This document shows positions 39,097 to 47,778 of a DNA stretch of 64,000 nucleotides, one piece after another. The DNA comes from Mesorhizobium sp. M2A.F.Ca.ET.046.03.2.1. Lineage in GTDB: Bacteria > Pseudomonadota > Alphaproteobacteria > Rhizobiales > Rhizobiaceae. The stretch's first letter is position 1, and each line of letters opens with the position of its first letter. Position numbers and translations under genes: made by a program. The DNA lies in NCBI RefSeq assembly GCF_003952425.1, contig NZ_CP034449.1, positions 62,001 through 126,000 of the forward strand. Reading direction: 5' to 3'. The notes under the pieces were generated by a model. It was not told the DNA's origin. It did no database searches and was given only the letters and a program-made list of their open reading frames with translations.

Positions 39097-39515
39097 CCCA
39101 GCGTCGCATGAAGCGCCGGCGCGCCGCGCAGCGTGTTGGAGACGGTGCAGATGTCTTCCGCATCCGCCAGGATGCGCTTTTTGGTGGCCGCGTCGAGGTC
39201 GCCGGTGATCTCCAATCTAACGGTGAACGTCTCTACGCGCGACGGCTCTTCCTTCGCCTTCTCACCGGTCACGTCCGCCCTCACCTCGCCGAGCCTGTCG
39301 GCGACGCCGAGGCGGGTCGCGGCGATGCGGGCGCTGAGCACCATGCAGGCGGCCAAGGAGGCATAGAGCAGGTCAAGCGGGCTGAAGCCGGGGGCGCTGA
39401 CTTGTGTAACGACATCGACCATGCCACCGGTCGGAGTGGTTATCGTCGGCAGGCCGCCCAGCGGCATGACGGCGAGCGCGCCGGCGTTGCGGGTTCTGAT
39501 CTTGAAGTCAGCCAT
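39093..39515 (-). CDS. OsmC-family protein
   Basis: The start at 39515 gives 140 residues. GFSPLDLLYASLAACMVLSA holds the first conserved Cys of OsmC/Ohr peroxidases. The second, in AEDICTVSNTL, is at the usual distance. Members reduce organic hydroperoxides with a Cys pair. It is the first gene of a coupled pair with the AhpD-like gene. Confidence 0.83.
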   Translation of the reverse strand: MADFKIRTRNAGALAVMPLGGLPTITTPTGGMVDVVTQVSAPGFSPLDLLYASLAACMVLSARIAATRLGVADRLGEVRADVTGEKAKEEPSRVETFTVRLEITGDLDAATKKRILADAEDICTVSNTLRGAPALHATLG

Positions 39516-39587
39516 CGTGTCGTCTCCACTTTGGAGGCTATTGATAGCGGACGCGAATTGACGAGGACAACCTGCAACGTCAGCGCT

Positions 39588-39644
39588 GCCCCTCATTGTC
39601 CTGCCGGCATCTTCTCCCCGTATAGTGACGGGGAGAAGGGGCTG
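39588..39644. repeat. Left part of a family D repeat split by an IS
   Basis: It contains CCCCTCATTGTCCTGCCGGC and a hairpin CTTCTCCCCGT...ACGGGGAGAAG. The matching right part is at 40998-41048. Confidence 0.6.
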
Positions 39645-40976
39645 GTGTCCGAACCGGATAGATAGGTAACAGAATGGACCGATTAGATGGGTGACAGTTT
39701 TCTTGCCAGCCGGGAGGACCGGCGATGGTTTGGCGAGAGACTGGCATCATGGATGAGCGGCTTCGTTTTGTTGTTGAATGCCTAGCTGGCGAGGAGACGA
39801 TGACGCAGCTTTGCGCGGCCTTCGAGATCTCACGCAAGACCGGCTACAAATGGCTTGGGCGTTACCGGGAGACCGGGCCGGAAGGCCTGCACGACCGGCC
39901 GCGGGCGCCGCTCGATCACGGCCGAGCAACGGCAGCCGAGCTGGTGGAGCGGATCGTGGCGGAGAAGGAAGCGCATCCGCTGTGGGGGCCGAAGAAGATC
40001 ATGGCGCGGCTGAAGCGGGCGGAGCCCAGTTGTGGCTGGCCGGCAGTCTCGACAGCTGGCGAGATCCTGAAGCGGCATGGTCTTGTGGGACGCCGGCGCC
40101 GGCGCTGGCGGGCTGTGGGCAATGGGCCATGGCCGGAGCCTGCGGCGCCGAATGCGGTGTGGACGGTAGACCACAAGGGCTGGTTCCGGACCCGTGACGG
40201 CTGGCGCTGCGAGCCATTGACGGTGATGGATGCATTGAGCCGCTACCTGCTGGGGCTCGAGGCGACGGGCTCGACGGCCGACGAGGAGGCGTGGCCGGTG
40301 TTTGAGCGATTGTTTGAGGAAAACGGTCTGCCGGATCGCATTCGAAGCGACAATGGCCCACCCTTTGCGTCGGCCGGCGTCACAGGGCTGACGCCGCTGG
40401 CAGTGCGCTTCATTAAGCTCGGCATCGCCCTGGAGCGCATCCAGCCAGGCAAGCCGCAGCAGAACGGGCGCCATGAGCGTTTCCATCTGACCATGCTGCC
40501 GATGGCCGATGCACCGAAGGCTGACAAAGCGGCTCAAGCCAGGGCCTTCGAGAACTTCCGGCGCAGCTACAATGAGGAGCGTCCGCACGAGGCGCTGGGC
40601 ATGGACACCCCGGCACAGCATTACCGCCCCTCGACCCGACCGATGCCGAAGACAGCCCCTGAACCCGATTATCCGACCGAGGCAGCGGTGCGCGGCGTGC
40701 GCCAGAACGGCGCGGTCAAATGGCGGGGCACCGAGATCTATGTCTCGGCCACGTTGGCCGGCGAACCGATTGCCATTGAAGAGACCGAGGATGGCGAGTG
40801 GACGATGCGCTTCCACACCCATCCGCTCGGCTTCATCGATGAGAAGCACATGAAACTGGTTCGCCGCAGCGCCGCGCCAAGCCGACCGCTTGGCGCTGCG
40901 GCGACCGCATCATAGGGAGAGAAAACTGTTACCTATGTATCCGGTTCAAAGTGTTACCCATCTATCCGCTGGACAC
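39645..40976 (+). mobile_element. IS481-like insertion sequence
   Basis: Both ends read GTGTCC in inverted orientation, followed by CGGATAGATRGGTAACA. A second, subterminal copy of the GGTAACA-type block lies inside each end, as if transposase binds two sites. The element is about 1,330 bases with one intact transposase gene. No target duplication is obvious. It sits inside a family D palindrome. Confidence 0.82.
39725..40915 (+). CDS. IS481-family transposase (rve integrase core)
   Basis: GGAGG seven bases before the ATG gives 396 residues. The N terminus is a helix-turn-helix (LCAAFEISRKTGYKWLGRYR). The integrase core follows, with VWTVDHKGWF (first Asp), IRSDNGPPFAS (second Asp) and QQNGRHERFH (catalytic Glu region). 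YNEERPHEALGMDTPAQHY is the usual C-terminal signature. The frame is intact. Confidence 0.93.
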   Translation: MVWRETGIMDERLRFVVECLAGEETMTQLCAAFEISRKTGYKWLGRYRETGPEGLHDRPRAPLDHGRATAAELVERIVAEKEAHPLWGPKKIMARLKRAEPSCGWPAVSTAGEILKRHGLVGRRRRRWRAVGNGPWPEPAAPNAVWTVDHKGWFRTRDGWRCEPLTVMDALSRYLLGLEATGSTADEEAWPVFERLFEENGLPDRIRSDNGPPFASAGVTGLTPLAVRFIKLGIALERIQPGKPQQNGRHERFHLTMLPMADAPKADKAAQARAFENFRRSYNEERPHEALGMDTPAQHYRPSTRPMPKTAPEPDYPTEAAVRGVRQNGAVKWRGTEIYVSATLAGEPIAIEETEDGEWTMRFHTHPLGFIDEKHMKLVRRSAAPSRPLGAAATAS

Positions 40977-40997
40977 TTTTCGCGGGCGTCGCGTCCT

Positions 40998-41048
40998 CGC
41001 CTTCTCCCCGTTCATGGGGAGAAGGTGCCCGAAGGGCGGATGAGGGGC
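40998..41048. repeat. Right part of the family D repeat
   Basis: A hairpin CCTTCTCCCC-GTTCAT-GGGGAGAAGG is followed by GGCGGATGAGGGGC. Confidence 0.6.
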
Positions 41049-41067
41049 GGCGCCGGCGCCTAAAAGG

Positions 41068-41144
41068 CAGCGTGGGCGCCCTACGAAGGCCCCCTCTCCG
41101 TCCGCTTCGCGGACACCTCTCCCCGCCTTTGGCGGGGCGAGGAA
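41068..41144. repeat. Half copy of repeat family A
   Basis: Only the right half is present: GGCGCCCTACGAAGG, CCCCCTCTCCGTCC and CCGCCTTTGGCGGGGCGAGG. Confidence 0.7.
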
Positions 41145-41148
41145 AACG

Positions 41149-42681
41149 CTACTTCGTCAGATCCAGCGCCGCCGTCAGATCGCCCATCGGCGGCTGGTCG
41201 TCGTTGCGCAGCGCCTTGTCGCGGGCGACGATGCCTTGCAGCACCGGCAGCTCGTAGCGGTTGGTGATGAAGCGCAGGATCGAGGTGGTGTCGTACTGCG
41301 TGTGGTCGACCATGCCCATCTTCGCATAGGGCGAGATGATGAAGGCCGGGACGCGGTTGCCCGGGCCCCAGCGGTCGGCCTTGGGCGGCGCGACGTGATC
41401 CCAGAAGCCGCCATTCTCGTCATAGGTGACGACCACCAGCATATGCGCCCATCGCGGGCTCTTCTCCAGATGCGAAACGATGTCGGCCAGATGCTGGTCG
41501 CCCGAGGTCACGTCGGCATAGCCGGCATGTTCGTTGAGGTTGCCCTGCGGCTTGTAGAAGGAGACCTGCGGCAGCTTGCCGTCGTCGATCGCCTTGATGA
41601 ACTCTTCGCCGCCGAGGCCGCCATCCTTGATGTGCTCGGCGCGCGCGGCTGTGCCCGGCGCGTAAGCCGCGAAATAGTTGTAGGGCTGGTGATGGAACTG
41701 GAAGTTCGGCACGGGCGTCGCGTTCTTGCCGTCGAGCGCCACCTGCCAGGCGCCTGAATACCACGCCCAGGAAACGCCCTTCAGCGACAGGAGATCGCCG
41801 ACGGTGATCTCGTGCTGCGGCGGCAGCGTGGTCGGCGCAGCCGGATCGGCGAGCGCCTTGTCGCCGCCTTCGGCCGGCTTGTTGGCGCTCGGCTGGTAGG
41901 GCGGCTGCATGGTGTTGACGGCATAAAAGTCTGGAGTGATTGCGCCGTCATTGGCGAATTTCGGCACGCCGCCGAGTGCGGAGGCCGGTGAATTGTCGGC
42001 CGGCTTCAGCGTCACGCCATCCGGCTCGACGACGGCGATCTGGCCCTTCACCGGGCTGGTGTCGGCATTCGGATAGTAGGGCACGCAGGCGCAGGCGAGC
42101 ATGAAGTGGTTGAGGAAGGAGCCGCCGAAGGCGCCTTGGAAGAAATTGTCGGCCAGAACGTACTTCTTGGCGATCGCCCACATCGGCAGGTTGGAGCCGT
42201 CGTAATGGCCCATTACCAGCGAGCCGGAATCGGCCCAGGCGACGAACTTGTCGTTCTTGCCGCCGTCGATCTGCATCTGCTCCTGGTAGAAGCGGTGCCA
42301 GAGGTCATGCGTGACGACGTTGGTGCCCTCGTTGAAGCCGTTGGGATCGTCGATGGCGAATGTCGCGTTGGCGAGATGCGCGCTCTGCGCTTCCGTCACC
42401 GCCGGCGTGACGCCCTTGCCGGTCAGCCCGCCCCAGGCCGGCGGCAACTCGGAAAGCAGCTTGCCGTCACGGTCGAGCTGGCGCGCCTGGCCGGGCGACA
42501 CATTCGCCAAGCCGTTGGCACCGGGGAAGCCGCCATAGAGGTTATCGAAGCTGCGGTTCTCGGCGTAGATGACGACGACGGTGTCGATCTTGTCGTAGCC
42601 GGGGGGAGCCGCGTGGGCAGCGGCGGAGAGCGATGCCAGCGCCGTGGTGGCGAGGCAAAGGGAGAGAAGGGACCGGGTCAT
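41149..42681 (-). CDS. Exported acid phosphatase/phosphoesterase (AcpA/PLC family)
   Basis: The start at 42681 gives 510 residues with a signal peptide (SLLSLCLATTALASLSAAAHA). VVIYAENRSFDNLYGGFPGA opens the phosphoesterase domain. Further family signatures are HYDGSNLPMW, VTYDENGGFWDHVAPP and VPAFIISPYAK. Members release phosphate from organic esters or lipids in the periplasm. A candidate Pho box lies 86 bases upstream, so induction by phosphate starvation is likely. The peroxidase gene is divergent from it. Confidence 0.87.
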   Translation of the reverse strand: MTRSLLSLCLATTALASLSAAAHAAPPGYDKIDTVVVIYAENRSFDNLYGGFPGANGLANVSPGQARQLDRDGKLLSELPPAWGGLTGKGVTPAVTEAQSAHLANATFAIDDPNGFNEGTNVVTHDLWHRFYQEQMQIDGGKNDKFVAWADSGSLVMGHYDGSNLPMWAIAKKYVLADNFFQGAFGGSFLNHFMLACACVPYYPNADTSPVKGQIAVVEPDGVTLKPADNSPASALGGVPKFANDGAITPDFYAVNTMQPPYQPSANKPAEGGDKALADPAAPTTLPPQHEITVGDLLSLKGVSWAWYSGAWQVALDGKNATPVPNFQFHHQPYNYFAAYAPGTAARAEHIKDGGLGGEEFIKAIDDGKLPQVSFYKPQGNLNEHAGYADVTSGDQHLADIVSHLEKSPRWAHMLVVVTYDENGGFWDHVAPPKADRWGPGNRVPAFIISPYAKMGMVDHTQYDTTSILRFITNRYELPVLQGIVARDKALRNDDQPPMGDLTAALDLTK

Positions 42682-42766
42682 TGAAGGATGCCTCGTGGCT
42701 GGGGAATGGCTGGAGGACGGCAATGCAGGAACGCAGATGCATCAATGCCCAGCTACTTCGATGCCT

Positions 42767-42783
42767 TGTCACCTTTGTGACAG
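42767..42783 (-). promoter_or_regulatory. Candidate Pho box upstream of the acid phosphatase
   Basis: On the minus strand the sequence is CTGTCACAAAGGTGACA. It matches the rhizobial PhoB consensus of two 7-base blocks with a 4-base A-rich spacer at about 13 of 17 positions. It is also a near-perfect inverted repeat. The distance to the phosphatase start is 86 bases. Confidence 0.5.
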
Positions 42784-42886
42784 TTCCGTCCCCGTCAAAC
42801 ACGGTTTCGTGAGCGGGACGGCCAGTCATCAATCCGTTGCACTTGAACCTTACGTCGCGAAGGAAATCAGGGATGTCGCCGCGCAG

Positions 42887-44137
42887 ATGAGACGGAAAAA
42901 TCACGCGATCGCCCTGCTGGCAGCTTCGATCGTCGGCTTGACCGCACCCGCCAATACCGCGGAGCCATTGGGCGTCCATCCTGGCCCGATGTCGCGCCGG
43001 GAAGCTTATGCCCGCGTCGACGCGCTGACGGCGCTCGGACGGCAGATGTTCTTCGACCTTTCGCTCTCTGCTTCCGGCAAGCAGGCCTGCTCGTCCTGCC
43101 ACGATCCCAATCACGCCTTCGGACCGGCCTCGGCCTCGCCGGTCGAGATGGGCGGAGCCAGGCTCGACCAGCCCGGCGTGCGCGCCGTGCCGTCGCTGCG
43201 CTATTTGCAGGCAGCGCCAGCCTTCAGCGAGCATTTCTACGACTCCGAGGACGAAGGCGACGAGAGCGTCGACAACGGCCCGACCGGCGGCCTGACCTGG
43301 GACGGCCGCGCCGACCACGGCAAGGACCAGGCGAGAATCCCGCTGCTGTCGCCCTTCGAGATGGGCAACAAGGACGAGGCCCAGGTGGCCGCCAGCCTGC
43401 GCAAGGCGCCCTATGCCGACGCCTTCAAGGCCGCCTTCGGCGCCGATGTCTTCGACCATCCGCAGGACGCTTTTGATGCCGCGGTGGAAGCGCTCGGCAC
43501 CTTCGAGCAGAGCAGCGCCGATTTCTATCCCTATTCCAGCCGCTATGACGCCTTCCTCGCCGGCAAGGCGCAGCTCTCGGCGCAGGAATTGCGCGGCCGG
43601 ATGCTGTTCGAGGACGAGGCGAAGGGCAATTGCGCGAGCTGCCATTTGAGCGAGCCCGCCAATGACGGCGAGCCGCCGCAGTTCACCGACTACGGCCTGA
43701 TCGCGATTGCCGTGCCGCGCAATCCGGCGATCCCCGCCAATTCCGATCCTGATTACTTCGACCTCGGCCTGTGTGGCCCGCTGCGCACCGACTTCAAGGG
43801 CCGCGCCGAGTATTGCGGCCTGTTCGAGACGCCGACGCTGCGCAACGTGGCCTTGCGCAAAAGCTTCTTCCACAATGGTTATTTCCACACGCTGCGCGAC
43901 GCGGTCGCCTTCTATTCCAGCCGCGACAGCGATCCGGCGCGCTGGTACCCGAAGAATGCCGACGGCACGGTCGACAAATTCGACGATCTGCCAAGAGCTT
44001 ACTGGCCGAACCTCAACACCGACCCGCCGTTCAACGGCAGAAAGCCCGGCGACAAGCCGGCGCTGACCGATGCCGAGATCGACGACATCGTCGCCTTCCT
44101 CGGCACGCTGACCGACGCCGACCAGGCGGGGCACTGA
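42887..44137 (+). CDS. Di-haem cytochrome c peroxidase (MauG/CcpA family)
   Basis: The ATG at 42887 begins a signal peptide (IALLAASIVGLTAPANTA) and gives 416 residues. Two haem-binding CxxCH motifs are present, CSSCH and CASCH, about 185 residues apart. GGLTWDGRADH, FHNGYFHTLRDAV and PTLRNVALR are typical of the family. It would reduce hydrogen peroxide, or oxidise a partner protein, in the periplasm. It is divergent from the acid phosphatase and may share its control. Confidence 0.88.
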   Translation: MRRKNHAIALLAASIVGLTAPANTAEPLGVHPGPMSRREAYARVDALTALGRQMFFDLSLSASGKQACSSCHDPNHAFGPASASPVEMGGARLDQPGVRAVPSLRYLQAAPAFSEHFYDSEDEGDESVDNGPTGGLTWDGRADHGKDQARIPLLSPFEMGNKDEAQVAASLRKAPYADAFKAAFGADVFDHPQDAFDAAVEALGTFEQSSADFYPYSSRYDAFLAGKAQLSAQELRGRMLFEDEAKGNCASCHLSEPANDGEPPQFTDYGLIAIAVPRNPAIPANSDPDYFDLGLCGPLRTDFKGRAEYCGLFETPTLRNVALRKSFFHNGYFHTLRDAVAFYSSRDSDPARWYPKNADGTVDKFDDLPRAYWPNLNTDPPFNGRKPGDKPALTDAEIDDIVAFLGTLTDADQAGH

Positions 44138-44206
44138 GGCTGGGGGCCAGTCAGAAAGGCGCGCCGCGAGATTGATTCAAGGCGGTGCGGGCTCGGTTGC
44201 CGCTTC

Positions 44207-44794
44207 TCATTGCGCGAGCGCGTAGCGGCTCACCACCATGCCGCAGGCATAGGACTTCGAGCCGAGGAGCGTCAGCCTGGCGAACCCGCTTTTGTCGAAG
44301 ATGCGGCGGCCTTTCCCCAGCACCGCCGGATTGATGAAGAGCTGGAACTCGTCGACCAGGCCGGCGGCGATCAGCGCCGAGGCGAAGCCGGCGCCGCCGA
44401 ACACGGCGATGTCGCCGCCCTCGCCCTGCTTCAGCGCGTCGACCTCGCGCGGCAGGTCGCCGCTTACGACCCATGTCCGTTCCCAGCGCGACGCTGCAAG
44501 CTTGTCGCTCGCGACGACCTTCTCAGCCTCGACGATACGCTGCGCGAAAGCATAGAAGCGATCCTTCGGATATTTCTTGGCCGCATTGCCCCAATGGGCA
44601 AGGTAGCCCTCTTCCACCATCTTGCGGCTCAACAGGATGGTGCCGACGGTCGTGAAGACGGCATTGAAATCCTGCTTCAACTCCTCGTCCCAGTCGCTGT
44701 CGTCGCCCCATTCCCAAAGCTGCCAGCGACGATCCTCATCGGAGCCGACAAAGCCGTCGACCGACATTTGCATCTGAAGGATCAGCTTCCTCAT
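44207..44794 (-). CDS. RibD C-terminal/dihydrofolate-reductase-like protein
   Basis: The start at 44794 has GAGGAG seven bases upstream and gives 195 residues. MRKLILQMQMSVDGFVG is the usual first strand. GDIAVFGGAGFASALIAAGL is the NADPH-binding region and DEFQLFINPAVLGKGRRIF the conserved core. Such proteins are NADPH-dependent reductases of unknown substrate. It is divergent from a HxlR regulator, with a palindrome in between. Confidence 0.83.
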   Translation of the reverse strand: MRKLILQMQMSVDGFVGSDEDRRWQLWEWGDDSDWDEELKQDFNAVFTTVGTILLSRKMVEEGYLAHWGNAAKKYPKDRFYAFAQRIVEAEKVVASDKLAASRWERTWVVSGDLPREVDALKQGEGGDIAVFGGAGFASALIAAGLVDEFQLFINPAVLGKGRRIFDKSGFARLTLLGSKSYACGMVVSRYALAQ

Positions 44795-44860
44795 GCTCAT
44801 TCTCCTCGCCAATGATTTACTTTTGGAACCGTTTGACGCAAAGCGGCAATGGTGTCAATA

Positions 44861-44874
44861 GTAAATTGATTTAC
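44861..44874. promoter_or_regulatory. Palindrome GTAAATTGATTTAC, candidate HxlR operator
   Basis: Arms GTAAAT and ATTTAC flank two bases. Another ATTTAC half-site is at 44815-44820. Both sit in the 96-base gap between the reductase and HxlR genes, the usual place for control by HxlR-type proteins. Confidence 0.5.
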
Positions 44875-44890
44875 AAATGGAAGTATGTTG

Positions 44891-45307
44891 ATGGCGACCA
44901 AGGGACGGTCTGGCTGCCCGATCAGCCTCTCGCTCGAATTGCTCGGCGACCGCTGGACACTGCTCATCATCCGCGACCTGGCTTTCGCCGGGAAACGGCA
45001 TTTTCGCGAATTCCTGCAGTCCGACGAAGGCATCTCGTCGCGCACGCTGGCCGAGCGGCTGCAGACGCTGCAGGACGAAGGCATCCTCACGCGAAGCGAC
45101 GACCCCAGCCATGGCCTGAAGGCGATCTACCGGCTGACAGAGGCCGGCATCGACCTGTTGCCGGTGCTGGCGACGCTAGGCGCCTGGGGCAGCAAACACC
45201 GCAAGGCCGACGACAAGCTTGCCCGAATCGCCGATGACCTCGCGACCGGCGGCGAGCCGGCGCTCGAGCGGATGAAGGAGACGCTCAGGGCGCAACATAT
45301 GGGATAG
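44891..45307 (+). CDS. HxlR-family transcriptional regulator
   Basis: This 138-residue winged-helix protein begins near GCPISLSLELLGDRWTLLII, the HxlR signature. RHFREFLQSDEGISSRTLAE and LQTLQDEGILTR make up the DNA-binding part. A single Cys in the N-terminal GCP could sense electrophiles or oxidants, as in many members. An ATG six bases upstream is possible. It probably controls the divergent reductase and itself. Confidence 0.88.
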   Translation: MATKGRSGCPISLSLELLGDRWTLLIIRDLAFAGKRHFREFLQSDEGISSRTLAERLQTLQDEGILTRSDDPSHGLKAIYRLTEAGIDLLPVLATLGAWGSKHRKADDKLARIADDLATGGEPALERMKETLRAQHMG

Positions 45308-45465
45308 CGGAGTCGGAACACCGCGCTCCGCCGGCGACCTGTGTTCAAACGCTTGGGTCAGCGAGCGGCGTTGCGTGGCCAGTGCGTCGAAGGCAAATGC
45401 AACACCCGCGTGCCGTCCGCCGATTTGTCTCGCATTTTCACAGTTGGCCATGAGCGTCGACGATC

Positions 45466-45681
45466 TCAGCCAGCCTGTCCGCTCCGCGGCGGCCCCGCCG
45501 GCTCCTCGGCCGGTGGCTCCCCGGGGAGCCCCAATCGCAGCCGCTCCTCCTCGGCGAAGCTCTCGGCCTGCTCGTGAATGTCGAACACTTGCTGCGTCAG
45601 CCTGCCACCGTCGACGATGCGCACGATCCATTGGCCATTGACGGTTTTCACACGCACACTGTCTGGCTCGCTTGTTATCAT
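45466..45681 (-). CDS. Small hypothetical protein
   Basis: The 71-residue frame begins MITSEPDSVRVKTVNGQWI and continues VRIVDGGRLTQQVFDIHEQA, a compact beta-alpha pattern. The C terminus is Pro-rich. No family is recognised, but the regular hydrophobic pattern suggests a real gene. It lies just outside the IS630-like element. Confidence 0.5.
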   Translation of the reverse strand: MITSEPDSVRVKTVNGQWIVRIVDGGRLTQQVFDIHEQAESFAEEERLRLGLPGEPPAEEPAGPPRSGQAG

Positions 45682-45731
45682 ACGGCTCCTGCCTTCGGCC
45701 CAAGTATCTGGTGCCTAGACCCAATACGATC

Positions 45732-46778
45732 TAGAGCGCGTCCTGTTTAATCCGGTTCATATCCTGCGGCTTTGAAGTAGTTGGCACATTCGGCTGGGGT
45801 GAAGAGGTCGACGACCGCACCGACCGCGTCCCACAAAGCGTTGATGGTCCTCTCGGCCTTTGCTCGCAGCAGCGCCTTGAGTTTGGCGAAGGCGTTCTCA
45901 ATCGGATTGAAGTCGGGACTGTAAGGCGGCAGGTAGAGCAGGCTCGCGCCTGCGGCCTCAATCGCGTCGCGCACGCCGGCGGCCTTGTGGGCGGGCAGGT
46001 TGTCCATGACGACTACGTCGCCCTCCGACAATGTCGGGACCAGCACCTGTTCGACATAGGCCAGGAACACGTTGCCGTTCATGGCGCCGTCGTAGACGAA
46101 GGGCGCAGTCATGCCCGTCAGCCGCAGCGCTCCGGTGAAGGTCGTGGTCTTCCAGTGGCCATGCGGCACGCCGGCCCGGCAGCGCTCGCCGCGCGGCGCT
46201 CTTCCACGCAGGCGGGCCATCTTTGTGGAGAGGCCGGTCTCATCGATGAACACGAGCTTCGCCGGATCGAGGTCGAGCTGGCCGTCGAACCAGTCCCGGC
46301 GCCGGTTCAGGATGTCGGGGCGATCCTGCTCCAGTGCGTGCGCGGACTTTTTTTGAATGTCCAGCCGTGGCGGCGAAGCCAGGCGCTCAAGGCGCTGCGG
46401 CTGATGCGCACCGACTGCTCGGCGACGAGCCGCTCCACCATCTCGTTCAGCGTGATGTCCTTGCGCTCCTCGATCAGCCTGACGATGAAGGGTTCATGCG
46501 CATCGAGGCTGGAGGCGCGGCGGCGGCCCTGCGGGCGGGGCGCCAGTTCGCCGATCTTCGCCCGCGCAATCCAGCGGATCGCGCTGGACACTCCCACGCC
46601 GAACCGCGCCGCCGCTTGCCGCGCCGACATGCCCTCGTCCGAAGCCTTCAAGACCCGCGACCGAAGATCCATGCTCAATGCTTTTCCCATCGTCAACCTC
46701 CATCGAGGTGGACGTTGAATCAGCACAAAACGCAGCCGTCACATCACAATCGATTCATCGATCACAGGAAGTGCTCTA
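45732..46778 (-). mobile_element. IS630-like insertion sequence
   Basis: About 1,045 bases lie between TA dinucleotides at 45732-45733 and 46777-46778, the expected IS630 target duplication. Imperfect terminal repeats are GAGCGCGTCCTGT at the left and inverted GAGCACTTCCTGT at the right. One transposase is encoded in two frames. Confidence 0.85.
45747..46690 (-). CDS. IS630-family transposase requiring a -1 frameshift
   Basis: The first frame starts at 46690 (GGAGG upstream) and encodes a helix-turn-helix domain, [20 protein letters not shown] and [13 protein letters not shown], ending at 46307. The catalytic frame continues as [27 protein letters not shown] (first Asp), [13 protein letters not shown] (second Asp) and [20 protein letters not shown] (Glu). 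The two frames meet at a run of seven A on the coding strand (46348-46354). This is a typical slippery site in the family. Confidence 0.88.
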
Positions 46779-47146
46779 GAGCGCCTTAAGTTGTCGAAAG
46801 CGGAGCTGATCGACATTTAGTGCGAAGGCACTCGCCGATACTCAGTAGATTTTTGAAATCTGACGGATAAAAACGACTATGGCGCCTACGTCGCCCCGTC
46901 GAGCAAAGACTACAATAACTCACGGAGTGGTGGGGAGCGATGGGCGGCCCGGCTGCCTTGGGGGTGATACTGGGTTCGGCGGCCGGGCCTGACCGGAGTT
47001 TGCGAGGCCGCCGGCTGCAGGAAAGGATGCGCTCGCGCCCATGCGAGGGCAAGAACGACCTAGGCCCTAGGACCAAAGCTGCAAGCGCAGGGGCCGAGAC
47101 GGACCAATCACAATCAGGCTGTAAACCACCTGAAGCCGGCCGCGCG
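46779..47146. other. Gene-poor stretch after the IS630-like element
   Basis: No supported gene is seen. A palindrome CCTAGGCCCTAGG occurs at about 47060-47072. The left part is AT-rich compared with its surroundings. Confidence 0.45.
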
Positions 47147-47293
47147 TCAAAAGCCGAAATAATGCTGGCCGAAAAGATAGCCGAGCGCCGCGACCACCAG
47201 CGGAAACAGCGCCGGCGCCGCCCTGCTGAACAGCGAGGCGCTTATCTCCTTGGCTGGAGCGCTGGGTTTGGCATTGCCGAGGTTTTTGGTCAT
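47147..47293 (-). CDS. Possible 48-residue single-pass membrane protein
   Basis: Translation from the ATG at 47293 gives MTKNLGNAKPSAPAKEISAS, a hydrophilic N terminus, followed by a hydrophobic stretch LFPLVVAALGYLFGQ and the end HYFGF. The start lacks a strong Shine-Dalgarno site. The regular N-in membrane-anchor pattern suggests a real small gene, but this is not certain. Confidence 0.4.
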   Translation of the reverse strand: MTKNLGNAKPSAPAKEISASLFSRAAPALFPLVVAALGYLFGQHYFGF

Positions 47294-47390
47294 GGGCTTA
47301 GTACCGGTTGGGGCCAGTTGCCGGCGGAGCCATAAATTAGAAGTCGCTTATTAAGTTTCCAGCAAGCCCAATGCTACAATTCGCGGCAAT

Positions 47391-47624
47391 TTATTCCGAT
47401 TGCTGGGTGCGCTCGGCAAGCGCGAAAGCCTGGAGGTTGCGCGATTTGCCGGGATCCTGGTCGGCATTGGCGATGATGGCATGGAAGGCGGCGCGGGCGA
47501 TGTCCTTCTTCCTGGCGTCGGGATGCTCCTTGCGCACCGCCTTGAGCAGGTCTTTCGGCTTCATATCGGGGGTGACGAGGCGCATCAGCGTGTCGCCTAT
47601 GGCCTGCAATTCGCTGGCATCCAT
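47391..47624 (-). CDS. Small hypothetical protein
   Basis: The start at 47624 follows AGGG and gives 77 residues. LQAIGDTLMRLVTPDMKPKD continues LLKAVRKEHPDARKKDIARA, an amphipathic, basic helical pattern with no membrane segment. It might bind nucleic acid. The family is not recognised. Confidence 0.55.
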   Translation of the reverse strand: MDASELQAIGDTLMRLVTPDMKPKDLLKAVRKEHPDARKKDIARAAFHAIIANADQDPGKSRNLQAFALAERTQQSE

Positions 47625-47778
47625 AACGATGACCCTGTTTTGACGACATAAGCCTAGCATATAGGGGAGCGAGCGCGTCACTTTCGTGATACGCGCCGGG
47701 AGCTGGGCGACGGTCGCCATGACCCAAGCCGTCGATAGTCAGGATCCGAAATGGCGAGAGGCGAACTGACGGACGGCA

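Noticed and set aside
42542..44134. Minus-strand frame opposite the di-haem peroxidase
   Set aside because: It is antisense to a gene with two CxxCH motifs and runs across the promoter region.
46940..47335. Plus-strand frame of 131 codons
   Set aside because: It has no protein-like pattern and overlaps the more plausible small membrane protein on the other strand.
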